Positions 25,014-34,400 of a stretch of DNA of 64,000 bases are shown piece after piece. Numbering within the stretch: the first letter of the stretch is position 1; each line of letters starts with the position of its first letter. The stretch comes from Methylomonas methanica (GTDB lineage: Bacteria; Pseudomonadota; Gammaproteobacteria; Methylococcales; Methylomonadaceae). The stretch is taken from the NCBI GenBank assembly GCA_001644045.1, contig LUUF01000059.1, forward strand, positions 1-64,000. The letters run 5' to 3'. Both the position numbers and the translations under genes were made by a program. Below the pieces are notes generated by a model that searched no databases, was not told the DNA's origin, and worked only from the letters and a program-made list of their open reading frames with translations.

Positions 25014-27143
25014 CTAAGCAGCCTGCGACACATAATGCTGTTCGCCAAGCGCGGCGTCGGCGATGGCTTGTAAATCAATAACCCTATCCACCGACGCGAT
25101 GGTTTCCGGGCGATGGGCGATAATGATGCGGGTCAGTTTTAGTTGCTGCACCGCGCCGTTCACCAGCTTTTCGCGGGCTACGTCCAGGTGGCTGGTGGCT
25201 TCGTCCAGCACCAAAATTTTTGGGCGTTTGTATAAAGCGCGTGCCAGCAACACCCGTTGTTTTTGGCCGCCGGACAACACCGTGCCCATGTCACCGATCA
25301 GTGTGTTGTAAGCCATCGGCATGGTCATCACATCCTGATGCACCGCCGCCAGTTGCGCGCAGGTTTCTATCCAGGCTTGATCGGGTTCCGGATCGAAGAA
25401 GCAGATATTGTCGGCAATCGAGCCGGCGAATAATTGATCTTCCTGCATCACCGCCGCCACCATATTGCGGTAATCGTGGCTGTCGATGCGGTTCAGGCGC
25501 ACACCGCCGATCAGGATTTCGCCGGCACTGGGCTGCAACAATCCCAGGATCAGTTTGGCCAGCGTGGTTTTGCCGTAACCGGATGGGCCAATGATCGCCA
25601 CCGACTCGCCCTCGGCAAAATCCAGGTTCAGATTTTTCAGTACCGGCGGCTCGGACGGTGCGTAACTGAAATCCAGATTGCGGATTTGGATCGATGCTGG
25701 CAGTTGATCTTGTCTGGCCCCGCTGCAATGCTCTTGCTCGGGTTCCGCCAGCGCTATATCGGCGACTCGCTCGGTATGCAAACCCAGCATTTTGAATTCG
25801 ATGCCTTTCTCTATGAAACTGCCGACCCGGTGGGTGAATTGGTCTTTAAACGACATAAACGCAAACAGCATTCCCACCGAAAAGCCGCCATCCAGAATGA
25901 ACAACGCTCCCAGCCAAATCACCGCAATGTTTTCCACGCCAAACAATAGGCTGTTTAGCGCGCGGTAAATAATATTGAGCTTTTGCACGCGAATGCCGGC
26001 ATTGAAATGATCGACCATCAGGTTTTGATAGCCATGCCGGCGTTGTAGCTGCCGGTTGAATAATTTCACGCTCTGCATACCGCGCACCGTTTCCAATAAA
26101 TTGGTTTGCTGCTTGGCGGCGCGCAGGATCTGCTCTTCGCTGGCGGCACGCAACGGCGCGAACGAAACCAAGCGTAATAGGCCGTAGAGCAGCGCGGCCA
26201 GGCTGACGATGGCTGCCAGTTTCCAGCTGTACACCAGCATCATGCCCAAGGTCACCAGCGCCATTACCCCGTCGATGATGGCTTCCAGGAAACTGGTGGT
26301 TAAGGTTCTTTGAATCACGTTCAACGATTCGAAGCGCGAGACGATGTCGCCCAGATGACGCTTCTCGAAAAAATTCATCGGCAACTGCAACAAATGCCCG
26401 AACAGATTGCTCATCATCTGCAAATTAACCGAAGTACTGAGTACCAGCACCACCCAGGAGCGTAGCGCGGTGATGCCTATCTGGATCAAGGCCAGCAATA
26501 AAAATCCCAAACCCAGCACCGTCAATAAATTGGTATCCCGAGCGACCACCGCGTTATCCACCACCAGTTGCATAAAAAAAGGCGCTACGATTGCAAACAC
26601 TTCTATGGCAGCAGCCAATAAAATGATTTGCAAGGTAGCGCTGGAGGCACCATTCAACTGGCCGATGAGGCGGGAAAGCTTGATTTGTTGACGTTCGGTT
26701 TTTGCGGTAAAGGCTTGGGTAGGCTGCAACTCCAATGCGATGCCGGTGAAATGTTTGGAGACTTCGGTAAAAGGCAAGTTGACGGTGCCTTTGGCCGGAT
26801 CGTGTATCGTCGCCACGCCGCGCTTAACCTGGGTCAACACCACGAAATGATTGAAATCCCAATGCAAGATGGCCGGCAAGCTAAGTTTGCTCAGTTCGTT
26901 CAAATCCACCCGCACCGGCCGCGACCCCAGATGCAATTGGTTGGCGATCTGGATCAGATGATTCAAGGTCGAACCTTTCAGCGAAAGCGAAAACTTCTGC
27001 CGCAGGCTGGCCAAATCCACCCGGTGTCCATGAAAATTGGCCACCATCGCCAGGCAAGCCAGGCCGCATTCGGCCGCTTCGGTTTGCAGGATCAGCGGGG
27101 TTTTTCTCCGGCCGGAAAAGTCGAGGATATGTTGCATAGTCAT
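25014..27143 (-). CDS. Peptidase-containing ABC transporter (C39-TM-NBD) for double-glycine peptides
   Basis: About 709 residues with three domains. The N-terminal C39 peptidase has catalytic Cys (TEAAECGLACLAM, about residue 26), His (HWDFNHFVVL) and Asp (HDPAKG). The membrane domain (about 155-440) has six helices. The nucleotide-binding domain has Walker A GPSGYGKTT, signature LSGGQKQRVLLARAL and Walker B ILVLDEATSHLD. This type cuts the leader after Gly-Gly and exports the core. The preferred start at 27143 is two bases after the HlyD stop; the upstream 27188 start overlaps that gene. The two double-glycine precursors 1.7-2.2 kb upstream on the same strand are its evident substrates. Confidence 0.92.
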   Translation of the reverse strand: MTMQHILDFSGRRKTPLILQTEAAECGLACLAMVANFHGHRVDLASLRQKFSLSLKGSTLNHLIQIANQLHLGSRPVRVDLNELSKLSLPAILHWDFNHFVVLTQVKRGVATIHDPAKGTVNLPFTEVSKHFTGIALELQPTQAFTAKTERQQIKLSRLIGQLNGASSATLQIILLAAAIEVFAIVAPFFMQLVVDNAVVARDTNLLTVLGLGFLLLALIQIGITALRSWVVLVLSTSVNLQMMSNLFGHLLQLPMNFFEKRHLGDIVSRFESLNVIQRTLTTSFLEAIIDGVMALVTLGMMLVYSWKLAAIVSLAALLYGLLRLVSFAPLRAASEEQILRAAKQQTNLLETVRGMQSVKLFNRQLQRRHGYQNLMVDHFNAGIRVQKLNIIYRALNSLLFGVENIAVIWLGALFILDGGFSVGMLFAFMSFKDQFTHRVGSFIEKGIEFKMLGLHTERVADIALAEPEQEHCSGARQDQLPASIQIRNLDFSYAPSEPPVLKNLNLDFAEGESVAIIGPSGYGKTTLAKLILGLLQPSAGEILIGGVRLNRIDSHDYRNMVAAVMQEDQLFAGSIADNICFFDPEPDQAWIETCAQLAAVHQDVMTMPMAYNTLIGDMGTVLSGGQKQRVLLARALYKRPKILVLDEATSHLDVAREKLVNGAVQQLKLTRIIIAHRPETIASVDRVIDLQAIADAALGEQHYVSQAA

Positions 27144-27145
27144 GG

Positions 27146-28393
27146 TTAAACCCGTCCTAGAATGCTGTAAAGAGGATCGAATACCCATTCGATAAGGCGG
27201 CGATGATCCAGCCAGATGTCGGCATCCAGCAGCATGCCGGATTGCAGCGGAATATCCTGGCGATAGGCTTGCACCGCTTGTTTATCGATCTCGACGGTGA
27301 CCCGGTACACCGGCTCTTGCAAAGTCACCGGTAAATCGGCTTCCTTGGGTGTAATCAAGGTTTTGGCGATTTCGACGATGCGGCCTTGATGACTGCCGAA
27401 GCGTTGATAGGGAAAGGCTTGATAACGCACCGAAACAGTCTGCCCTTGCTCGACAAACCCCACCGCACTGGACGGCACTAACAATTGGGCTTGCAATTTG
27501 GCGCCTAGCGGCAGGATGGACAGCAAGGGATTGGCGGTCGTGGCGTTTTGCCCCTGCTCGGCCAGGATGGTGGTGACGGTGCCGTCGTGCGGCGCAGTGA
27601 TTACGATGTTGCGGCGCGATTCGGATTCGGTAATGTTTTGCGCCAAGGTGGAAATATTGCGCTCGATGGCCGCGCGCTGATTCTTAAATTTCATCTGGCT
27701 ACTGTCCGCTTCCAACTGCGCGGAACGGATGTCGCGTTGTAAGGTCATCTGTACCCGTTGCAAGGCTTGCAACTTGGCTTGGTGATCCAGCCATTCGTCT
27801 TGTTTTTGTTGTGCTTGCACCGCCGAAACGAATTTCGTCGTCAGCAGTTGCTGATAGCGCTGCGAGGTCGCGGCGGCGCCGGCCAGGCGCTGCTGCTGGG
27901 TGTCTATTTCGCTATTGACCTGCTGCAACTCGCGTTGCATGCCATGCAGCCTGTCTAACACTGAGCGGTATTGAATCTGGTCGATTTGCTCTTGCTTCAC
28001 CAGCTCGGTTTCCAGGCTTTCCCGGCGCTGCTTCAATTGTTCAATAGCCGCGGCCTGGGCTTGCGGGGTTTCCCGCGAACTGCTCTCGGTGGACAACACG
28101 AACAGCGTATCGCCGGCCTTGACGGCTTGACCTTCGCGTATGTGCTTTTCAATCAAGGTGCCGGCCTGCGGCGCGTAGACTTTGATTAAACCCATGCTCG
28201 GCGACAAGTAGCCGTTCACATGGGATTTACGGGTGTACTCGCCCCAAAAGGCAAAGGCCATCAGCACCAAGGCACTGCTTACGGCTAAAGCGGTGAGAAA
28301 GGAAAACGACAAAGATTCCACGTGAATAACCTCCCCTAAGGGCTTGTCTTTTTTAAAGTCCAAGGCTTGTTGTCGAAATAACTCATGTTTCAT
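27146..28393 (-). CDS. HlyD-family membrane fusion protein (peptide export adaptor)
   Basis: 415 residues. One membrane helix (SFLTALAVSSALVLMAFAFWG, about residues 30-50), a biotinyl-lipoyl-like half domain (KVYAPQAGTLIEKHIREGQAV), a long coiled coil (about 110-250, rich in Gln/Glu/Leu) and a beta-barrel with APHDGTVTTILAEQGQ. This is the periplasmic adaptor that joins the ABC exporter to an outer-membrane channel of the TolC type; no TolC gene is in the window. Gene order and two-base spacing to the exporter mark one operon. Confidence 0.9.
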   Translation of the reverse strand: MKHELFRQQALDFKKDKPLGEVIHVESLSFSFLTALAVSSALVLMAFAFWGEYTRKSHVNGYLSPSMGLIKVYAPQAGTLIEKHIREGQAVKAGDTLFVLSTESSSRETPQAQAAAIEQLKQRRESLETELVKQEQIDQIQYRSVLDRLHGMQRELQQVNSEIDTQQQRLAGAAATSQRYQQLLTTKFVSAVQAQQKQDEWLDHQAKLQALQRVQMTLQRDIRSAQLEADSSQMKFKNQRAAIERNISTLAQNITESESRRNIVITAPHDGTVTTILAEQGQNATTANPLLSILPLGAKLQAQLLVPSSAVGFVEQGQTVSVRYQAFPYQRFGSHQGRIVEIAKTLITPKEADLPVTLQEPVYRVTVEIDKQAVQAYRQDIPLQSGMLLDADIWLDHRRLIEWVFDPLYSILGRV

Positions 28394-28438
28394 AGCGCCG
28401 TTTCCTTCTCACCATTTTTGACATTGCGACCAAAACCC

Positions 28439-28873
28439 TCAGAGAACGCCGTAGTCGGCCGCCCGCCGCATGTCTTCGGTCGGCTTGAGGTTATTGGTCA
28501 CCACTTGCGGACATCTGAAGCACGCCGAGCGGCCTTCCTGTAGCCACCAACGACAGTCGGCACGAATTGCGCACACCGGCAATTGCTCGGTGACCGTCGG
28601 CGTAAAACGCACGACTTTTTCAGCCAGCCGGCATTTGGATTCCGCCTCCGCATAGTGCCCGCAACCGGTGCAGGCGCATGGCGCGGAGAAGCGGAATACT
28701 TCCGCCGGACTGACGGGACCGGCCAATTCGAGCAATTGCTCGGTCACCGGTTGCGGGGCATTCAGATAGGCCATTTCCGGTTTATCCGCGGTGCCGGTCA
28801 TCACCCCGATGACTTGAGCACCTTCCCATTCCGGCTGCGCGCTGGGGCATAACACTGGGTTATCCGAGGTCAT
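28439..28873 (-). CDS. Eight-cysteine protein of the peptide-export operon, function unknown
   Basis: About 144 residues. The C-terminal half holds a dense cysteine pattern: CACTGCGHY, then SKCRLAE, then PVCAIRADCRWW, then SACFRCPQVVTNN, eight Cys plus one near the N-terminus. The spacing fits two Fe-S clusters or zinc sites (inference). I recall similar Cys-rich proteins ending in CRCPQVVT beside peptide-export operons of other bacteria, but no function. It starts eight bases after the stop of the 91-residue precursor; an earlier start at 28930 overlaps that gene and is unlikely. The position between precursors and exporter suggests a role in maturation, immunity or regulation. Confidence 0.6.
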   Translation of the reverse strand: MTSDNPVLCPSAQPEWEGAQVIGVMTGTADKPEMAYLNAPQPVTEQLLELAGPVSPAEVFRFSAPCACTGCGHYAEAESKCRLAEKVVRFTPTVTEQLPVCAIRADCRWWLQEGRSACFRCPQVVTNNLKPTEDMRRAADYGVL

Positions 28874-28880
28874 GGCGCTA

Positions 28881-29156
28881 TCAACCCAGCTGGGTTGCTC
28901 CTTGAATGCCACCGGCCAGACCGCCGGCACCGGGATTGGTTACGACGTTGTTTAAGCCCTTAAACTGATCGAACCAGGGACCGCCGGCAATGATGCCTTT
29001 GGTAAGCAAAACGCTTAAGCCACCACTGACTTGATCCAATTGGTCCGGATTCAACTCAATACCGGCAGCTTCGCGGGCTTTCAAGGCGCGCTCGATGCCT
29101 TGCGCGGCAAAGGCTGAGAGTTCGTCTGAAGAAATTCGAGTGGTTTTGTTTGACAT
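28881..29156 (-). CDS. Double-glycine precursor peptide 2
   Basis: 91 residues. The leader ends in GIELNPDQLDQVSGG, with the hydrophobic spacing recognised by C39 peptidases; the leader is about 46 residues long. The predicted core has 45 residues, LSVLLTKGIIAGGPWFDQF then a Gly-rich tail with NPGAGGLAGGIQGATQ. It has no Cys and only one Thr/Ser-poor tail, so lanthionine chemistry is unlikely; the Gly-rich amphipathic character resembles pore-forming class II bacteriocins. AGGA lies eight bases before the ATG. It is downstream of precursor 1 by 30 bases and shares the NPGA motif with it. Confidence 0.75.
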   Translation of the reverse strand: MSNKTTRISSDELSAFAAQGIERALKAREAAGIELNPDQLDQVSGGLSVLLTKGIIAGGPWFDQFKGLNNVVTNPGAGGLAGGIQGATQLG

Positions 29157-29186
29157 AACAATTATCCTAAATAAATTGAAAAAGCC

Positions 29187-29372
29187 TTATCTCGCGACGA
29201 GATTGGCAACAGCGACTTTAATGTTGAACGCACCGGGATTGATAACCGGCCAAAATTTGCGCGGAAATTGGCTTAAATCTTGATCCGGGCCAATATTGCC
29301 GCCGGACACCCGATTTAAATCCTTTGCTTGCAAGACTTTCAGGTCTTGATCGAATTTGGATGTTTGAGACAT
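29187..29372 (-). CDS. Double-glycine precursor peptide 1
   Basis: 61 residues, chosen from the ATG at 29372 because AAGGAG lies seven bases upstream. The short leader ends in LQAKDLNRVSGG (about 25 residues). The predicted core of 36 residues, starting NIGPDQDLSQF, has no Cys and ends in a hydrophobic VAVANLVAR. The core contains INPGAF, matching TNPGAG of precursor 2. Together they look like a two-peptide product. First gene of the peptide operon. Confidence 0.75.
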   Translation of the reverse strand: MSQTSKFDQDLKVLQAKDLNRVSGGNIGPDQDLSQFPRKFWPVINPGAFNIKVAVANLVAR

Positions 29373-29673
29373 TGTCTTTCTCCTTAATAAAGTTATGAAG
29401 CCGGCACACCGCCGGCCCAACGACTGCGATAACGACAAGATTGGTTGCCGGACCGCATCCCCATCTACCGGTTTGTGAACTTGAGCGGGTATTGATACTT
29501 TAGGCGTTCGCCACCCTGGAAAGCTGTGACAAATTCCACTGCGAATCCGGGTAGTTTTTCATTCGACGTGGATTGAAAAATGCAGCTGCCGCTACGTGTT
29601 CTTGGGTAGGAGTGGCTTGATTTTTTGACGCTTAAGCGGCGGTTTGATGAGCTTGGAACAGAGCTTGATCGGG

Positions 29674-30141
29674 CTAATTGGCCTGAACGATCAAGCCCAA
29701 AATATTCTCCGCAGGGTTTTGCGCGTCTGCTTGCGGCACACCGGCGGCTTCCAGGGAAATGACGATATCGCCGTCGACAGTTTGAATCGGCGCTTGCCAT
29801 AAGGCAGGCGTCGCGGTTTCTTCCAGCGACGATGAGGGAACGGGCGGTTGGGCGGCTTCAAGAGGATCGGTTCGTTCAACCGTATTCTGCAGCAGCTTGG
29901 TAGTGTTATTGCCGGCCGGCTCGTCCGAATCGGATCTCTCCAGGGACTGCGCGCCGTTGCTTGCCACAGCGTTTGGCGACGTATCCTGGTTAATATTCGA
30001 TGGGTTGGTGCGCAAAGCACCTGTTTCAGAGTAGCCCGCTACCGGCCAGGTCTCAAGCAGGCCAACTCTCCCAATCCAGATCCCGTACAGCAACACCAGC
30101 ATCAATACTATGGCTTGACGATGAGCAACGGAATTAAACAT
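29674..30141 (-). CDS. Membrane-anchored Pro/Thr/Ser-rich protein of unknown function
   Basis: 155 residues. The ATG at 30141 is preceded by GAGGT four bases upstream; an earlier start at 30231 lacks this. One membrane segment (QAIVLMLVLLYGIWIGRVGLL) is followed by about 120 soluble residues rich in Asn, Ser, Pro and Glu. The end, GDIVISLEAAGVPQADAQNPAENILGLIVQAN, looks folded. It resembles a pilus- or export-accessory protein only in general layout. It is upstream of the peptide operon on the same strand with a 300-base gap, so co-transcription is uncertain. Confidence 0.5.
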   Translation of the reverse strand: MFNSVAHRQAIVLMLVLLYGIWIGRVGLLETWPVAGYSETGALRTNPSNINQDTSPNAVASNGAQSLERSDSDEPAGNNTTKLLQNTVERTDPLEAAQPPVPSSSLEETATPALWQAPIQTVDGDIVISLEAAGVPQADAQNPAENILGLIVQAN

Positions 30142-30310
30142 ATCGACCTCGATATAGGATGGCTGCAAAAGTCGCGGAACAGATATGGCGCACAGTAGCC
30201 GGCTTGCAGCAGGATAGCGTTTGGAAATCAACGCGAATTCAATACGTTGAAACCTGATGCAGTCTATTGCCGCAAAAGATGGAGGTCTGTGATTTAATTG
30301 ACTGGAAATG

Positions 30311-30326
30311 TGTGAAATACTTCACT
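30311..30326. promoter_or_regulatory. CRP-type operator TGTGA-N6-TCACT
   Basis: TGTGAAATACTTCACT differs from the CRP consensus TGTGA-N6-TCACA only at the last base. It lies 99 bases before the ATG of the Crp-type regulator and about 170 bases before the start of the divergent membrane protein gene. Confidence 0.55.
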
Positions 30327-30424
30327 ATAGCGACGCCAATCTCTGCGAGAGATGCGTCGCAAACATAACAGACCGTTATCGAAATGCGGCACTTTACTAA
30401 ACCAACCGGTTATAGCCGATCATC

Positions 30425-31090
30425 ATGCAAGCAGAAGTCATCGCCAGTCTGAGCAACATCCCTTTTCTCGCCGGTTTGCCCGAGGAGGCTTTGGAAGCTT
30501 TGGCATCAAGGGCCAAAGTCATTAAATTCCCGAAAAAAGCGATGATCATCGCCGAGGGCGACCAGACCAGTTCGCTGTACATTATTTTATCCGGCAAGGT
30601 GCGGGTGTTCGGCAGCAACGACAAAGACAAGGAAGTAACCTTATTGATTCAGGAAGCCGGCTCGTATTTCGGCGAATTGGCCTTGCTTAGCGACGAACCC
30701 CGTTCCGCCGCTGTCGAAGCCCAGGAAAAGACCGTCTGCGCGGTAATCGCCAAAACCGATTTTATTCACTGGTTGAAACTGCACCCCGATGCAGCGATTG
30801 CGTTGCTTAAAGTATTGTCGGAAAAGGTCCGCTTCCTGACCGAGAAAGTCAAACAAATGGCCTTATCGAATGTTTACGAACGCACCATTAAAGTGCTGCA
30901 AGACATGGCGGAAAAGGAAGGCGACGTGTATGTGATTCATAACCGTCCAACCCAGCAAGAGCTGGCGACGATGGTGGGTTCGTCTCGGGAAATGATAAAC
31001 AAAGTGATGAAAGAACTGACCAAGGGCGGTTATATCAGCGTGGATGAAAAAATCCTCAGAATCGAAACCACGCCGCCGGCCTCTTGGTGA
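30425..31090 (+). CDS. Crp/Fnr-family regulator with a cAMP-type binding pocket
   Basis: 221 residues. The N-terminal cyclic-nucleotide-binding fold (residues about 15-135) has the phosphate-binding cassette YFGELALLSDEPRSAAVEA, with the Glu and Arg-Ser that contact cAMP in CRP. A long dimer helix follows, then a C-terminal helix-turn-helix (RPTQQELATMVGSSREMINKVMKEL). It lacks the Cys cluster of Fnr. It should therefore bind a cyclic nucleotide. A class III cyclase is encoded 4.4 kb downstream on the same strand, and a CRP-type site lies in its own upstream region, consistent with autoregulation (inference). Confidence 0.88.
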   Translation: MQAEVIASLSNIPFLAGLPEEALEALASRAKVIKFPKKAMIIAEGDQTSSLYIILSGKVRVFGSNDKDKEVTLLIQEAGSYFGELALLSDEPRSAAVEAQEKTVCAVIAKTDFIHWLKLHPDAAIALLKVLSEKVRFLTEKVKQMALSNVYERTIKVLQDMAEKEGDVYVIHNRPTQQELATMVGSSREMINKVMKELTKGGYISVDEKILRIETTPPASW

Positions 31091-31420
31091 TTAGCTTATA
31101 TAGCGGTTGTCGGCAAAACTTCACATGATCAACAAGAATCTTCAGCTAAGCATCATAGGAACAGGGATACCCACGGGGCACGAGAGCGGGTATGTAGCGC
31201 CACGGATTGTAAACTTCGAATCATCCATGAAGCTTGAATTCCGACAATTCCTGATCTTTTGTGTGTTAGCAAAAGACTCTTACTAATCATAAAAATTGAT
31301 TACTAATGCACATTAGGTCAATTGACAAAAACAAGAAAATCTAAGCCAAAGTTAATTATTACCTTGATCAGTTAGGGTTTCAGACTTTATCATCCAGAAA
31401 AAACACCTTCCGGAGATAAA
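31091..31420. other. AT-rich intergenic region
   Basis: 330 bases before the FecR-barrel gene, AT-rich from 31250 on, with no gene and no CRP-type site that I can see. It probably carries the promoter of the large downstream gene. Confidence 0.4.
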
Positions 31421-34400
31421 ATGCGCTGCCTTGTGATTTGCTTCATGGTTTTATTTGCGCCAATGTGTTTGGCGGAAACCGATGCGACTGCGACAAGCTG
31501 TAGCGAAGAAAAGGCCGCCAAACTGGTTTCACTGCAAGGCACCTTGTTTTACGACGTTGGTGCCAAGGGACAATGGCAACCGGCACAGTTGGAGCAAACG
31601 CTGTGCGAAGGCAGTCGGATTCGAGTCGAAGCCTACAGTCGCGCATCCTTGCTACTACCCAACGGCATCACGTTGCGCTTGGCCGAAGGCACCGTCTTGA
31701 CGTTAAACGGCATCGCCCCCAACCAACCCACTTTGGTGGATTTGCTGAAAGGTTTTGTACATTTCATCAGCCGCACCCCCAAGCAGTTACAAATCACTAC
31801 CCCCATCGCCAACGCCGGCCCGGAAGGCACCGAGTTTGCATTGCGCGCCGACGATACCAGCGCCGATTTATGGGTTTACGAAGGCGCAGTACGCTTTTTC
31901 AATACTTACGGCGACATTCACCTAAAGGCCGGAGAAGCCGGACAAACCTTGTTGGGCCAGGCCCCGCGCGCGCAAATCGATCTTAAACCCGGCGACGCGG
32001 TGAACTGGGCCTTGTACTACCCACCGCTATTGCCCTATTCAGAGCCTGATGCGGCTAAAGCCCCTGCTCTGCACGCCGCAATTCAGCATTATCGGCAAGG
32101 CCGGGTCGATGCGGCTCTAACAGCGCTGGACCGGATTCCGCAGGCAGAACATTCAGCCGAGTTTTTGAAAGCCCGCGCGGCAATCAGACTGACAGCCGGA
32201 CAAAGCCAGTTGGCGATGCAGGACATTCAAGCCTTGCGATCCAGCAATGCGAATGACGCAGACGCTTCGGCTCTGGAAAGTATCCTGGCGCTCACCCAAA
32301 ATCGCAAAGCCGACGCACTGAGTCTGGCCGAGCGCGCGGTGGCGGCAAATCCGCAATCGGCGACTGCTTATTCGGCGTTATCCTACAGCCAACAAGCCGG
32401 CTTCGAACTGGAAAAAGCCCTGGCTGCGGCGCGGCATGCCAGCCAACTTGCACCAAACGATGCAATGACGTGGGCGCGTTTGTCCGAGCTGCAATTGGCG
32501 CTGGGCTTACGCTCGGAAAGCGCGCAATCGGCGACTAAAGCGTTTATGCTCGATCCGAATTTAGAGAGAACCCAAACCGTGCAAGGCTTTTCGCAACTGT
32601 TCCGGGTGGATACAGCTCAAGCTTTAAAGCATTTCGAAGCCGCCGTACAGTTGGATTCTACCGCGCCGCTACCGCGCCTGGGCTTGGGTCTAACAAAAAT
32701 TCGCAGCGGCGATCTGGAAGCTGGCCGCCGCGATCTGGAAATTGCCGCTATTCTCAATCCTAATGATTCATTGCTACGCAGCTATCTAGGCAAAGCCTAT
32801 TACGAAGAAAAACGCCCGGCGTTGGCCGGCGATCAATTCGACCTGGCGAAGCAACACGATCCGAAAGATCCAACGCCGTATTTCTACGATGCACTGCGCA
32901 AGCAATCCTTGAATCGCCCGGTCGAAGCCCTGCGCGACATGCAGCAATCCATAGAGCTGAACGAAAATCGTGGCGTGTACCGTTCGAAACTGCTGCTGGA
33001 CGAAGACGCCGCAGCCCGTACCGCCAACTTAGCGAGAATTTACAACGATTTGGGGTTTGGGAGGGTTGCGTTGAAGGAAGCTTGGAAATCCTTGGGCCAG
33101 GACGCCACCAATCCTTCGGCCCACCGTTTCCTCTCGGATTCGTACGTTGGGCAGCCCCGTTACCGGGTAGCCAGAGCCAGCGAACTATTGCAGGCGCAGT
33201 TGCTGCAACCGATTAATATCACCCCGGTACAACCGCAACTGACCGGCGAGAATATCGGCATTCTGAACAGTACCGGGCCGGGCAGTTTATCGGTCAACGA
33301 GTACGATTCCTTGTATACCGCTAACGGCGCGCATATGGTCTTGAATGGCGCCTACGGTAGCCGCAACACCCTCACCGACAACGCCATTGTCTCTGGCGTG
33401 TACGACAAACTGTCGATGAGTTTTGGACAGTTTCATTATCAAACCGACGGTTTTCGGCAAAACGACGACTATAAACAAGACATTTACGATGCGTTTGCCC
33501 AATACGCCATCACCCAGGATTTAAATGTCCAGGTGGAATTAAAGACCGAGGATGTTCGTAGCGGGGATACGCCTTTTCGGTTGAATGGATTCAGTGCGGA
33601 CAACCAAAGACAAACCGTGAAGCAAGACACTGCGCGAGTAGGTGCACACTACCGAATAGATAACCACCAGGACATATTATTTTCGTCTTTCTATACAACC
33701 CGCAAGAACGAAATCAATGACCGCATATTAACCGTCGCTGGTCCCATTAGCTTCAACCGCTTTACCGACGATATATCGGACACTAAAAGCTACCAAACCG
33801 AGTTACAGTATATTTTTAATCATGAAGATTTCGATATAACTAGTGGCGCCGGTTATATTAATTCCGATAATGACATTTTATCCAAAAGTTTGGGGAGAAG
33901 AACCACTCCGCCTTTTGCCGTGACAACCAGCCCGCTATTTACCTTTTCAACCCCCAGCGAGCGGCAAACAGAATATTTCAATATCTACAGTTATTTGAAA
34001 TATAAGCTTTCATCCGAGTTAAACACTACATTAGGTTTGAGTTACGATTCTTACGAAGTCGGCACATTTAAAAAGTATCAATTGAACCCGAAGCTTGGGA
34101 TTATTTGGACTCCGACGCAAAGCCTGACTTTACGTGGCGCAGCCTTCCGAACCATCAAAAGACCGCTAACCAACAATCAAACAATAGAACCCACCCAAGT
34201 AGCCGGTTTCAATCAATTCTACGACGAGAATAACGGTGCTGCAGCTTGGCAATATGCTGGAGGCATCGATTACAAACCTACGCAAAATCTGTTTATGGGT
34301 GGCGAACTTAGTTGGCGAGACAGTCAACAAACTATTTCCAATATTTCCACTCAATTTAGCCGAAATGAAGCGGCACATTTAGCTTATCTGTATTGGTCGC

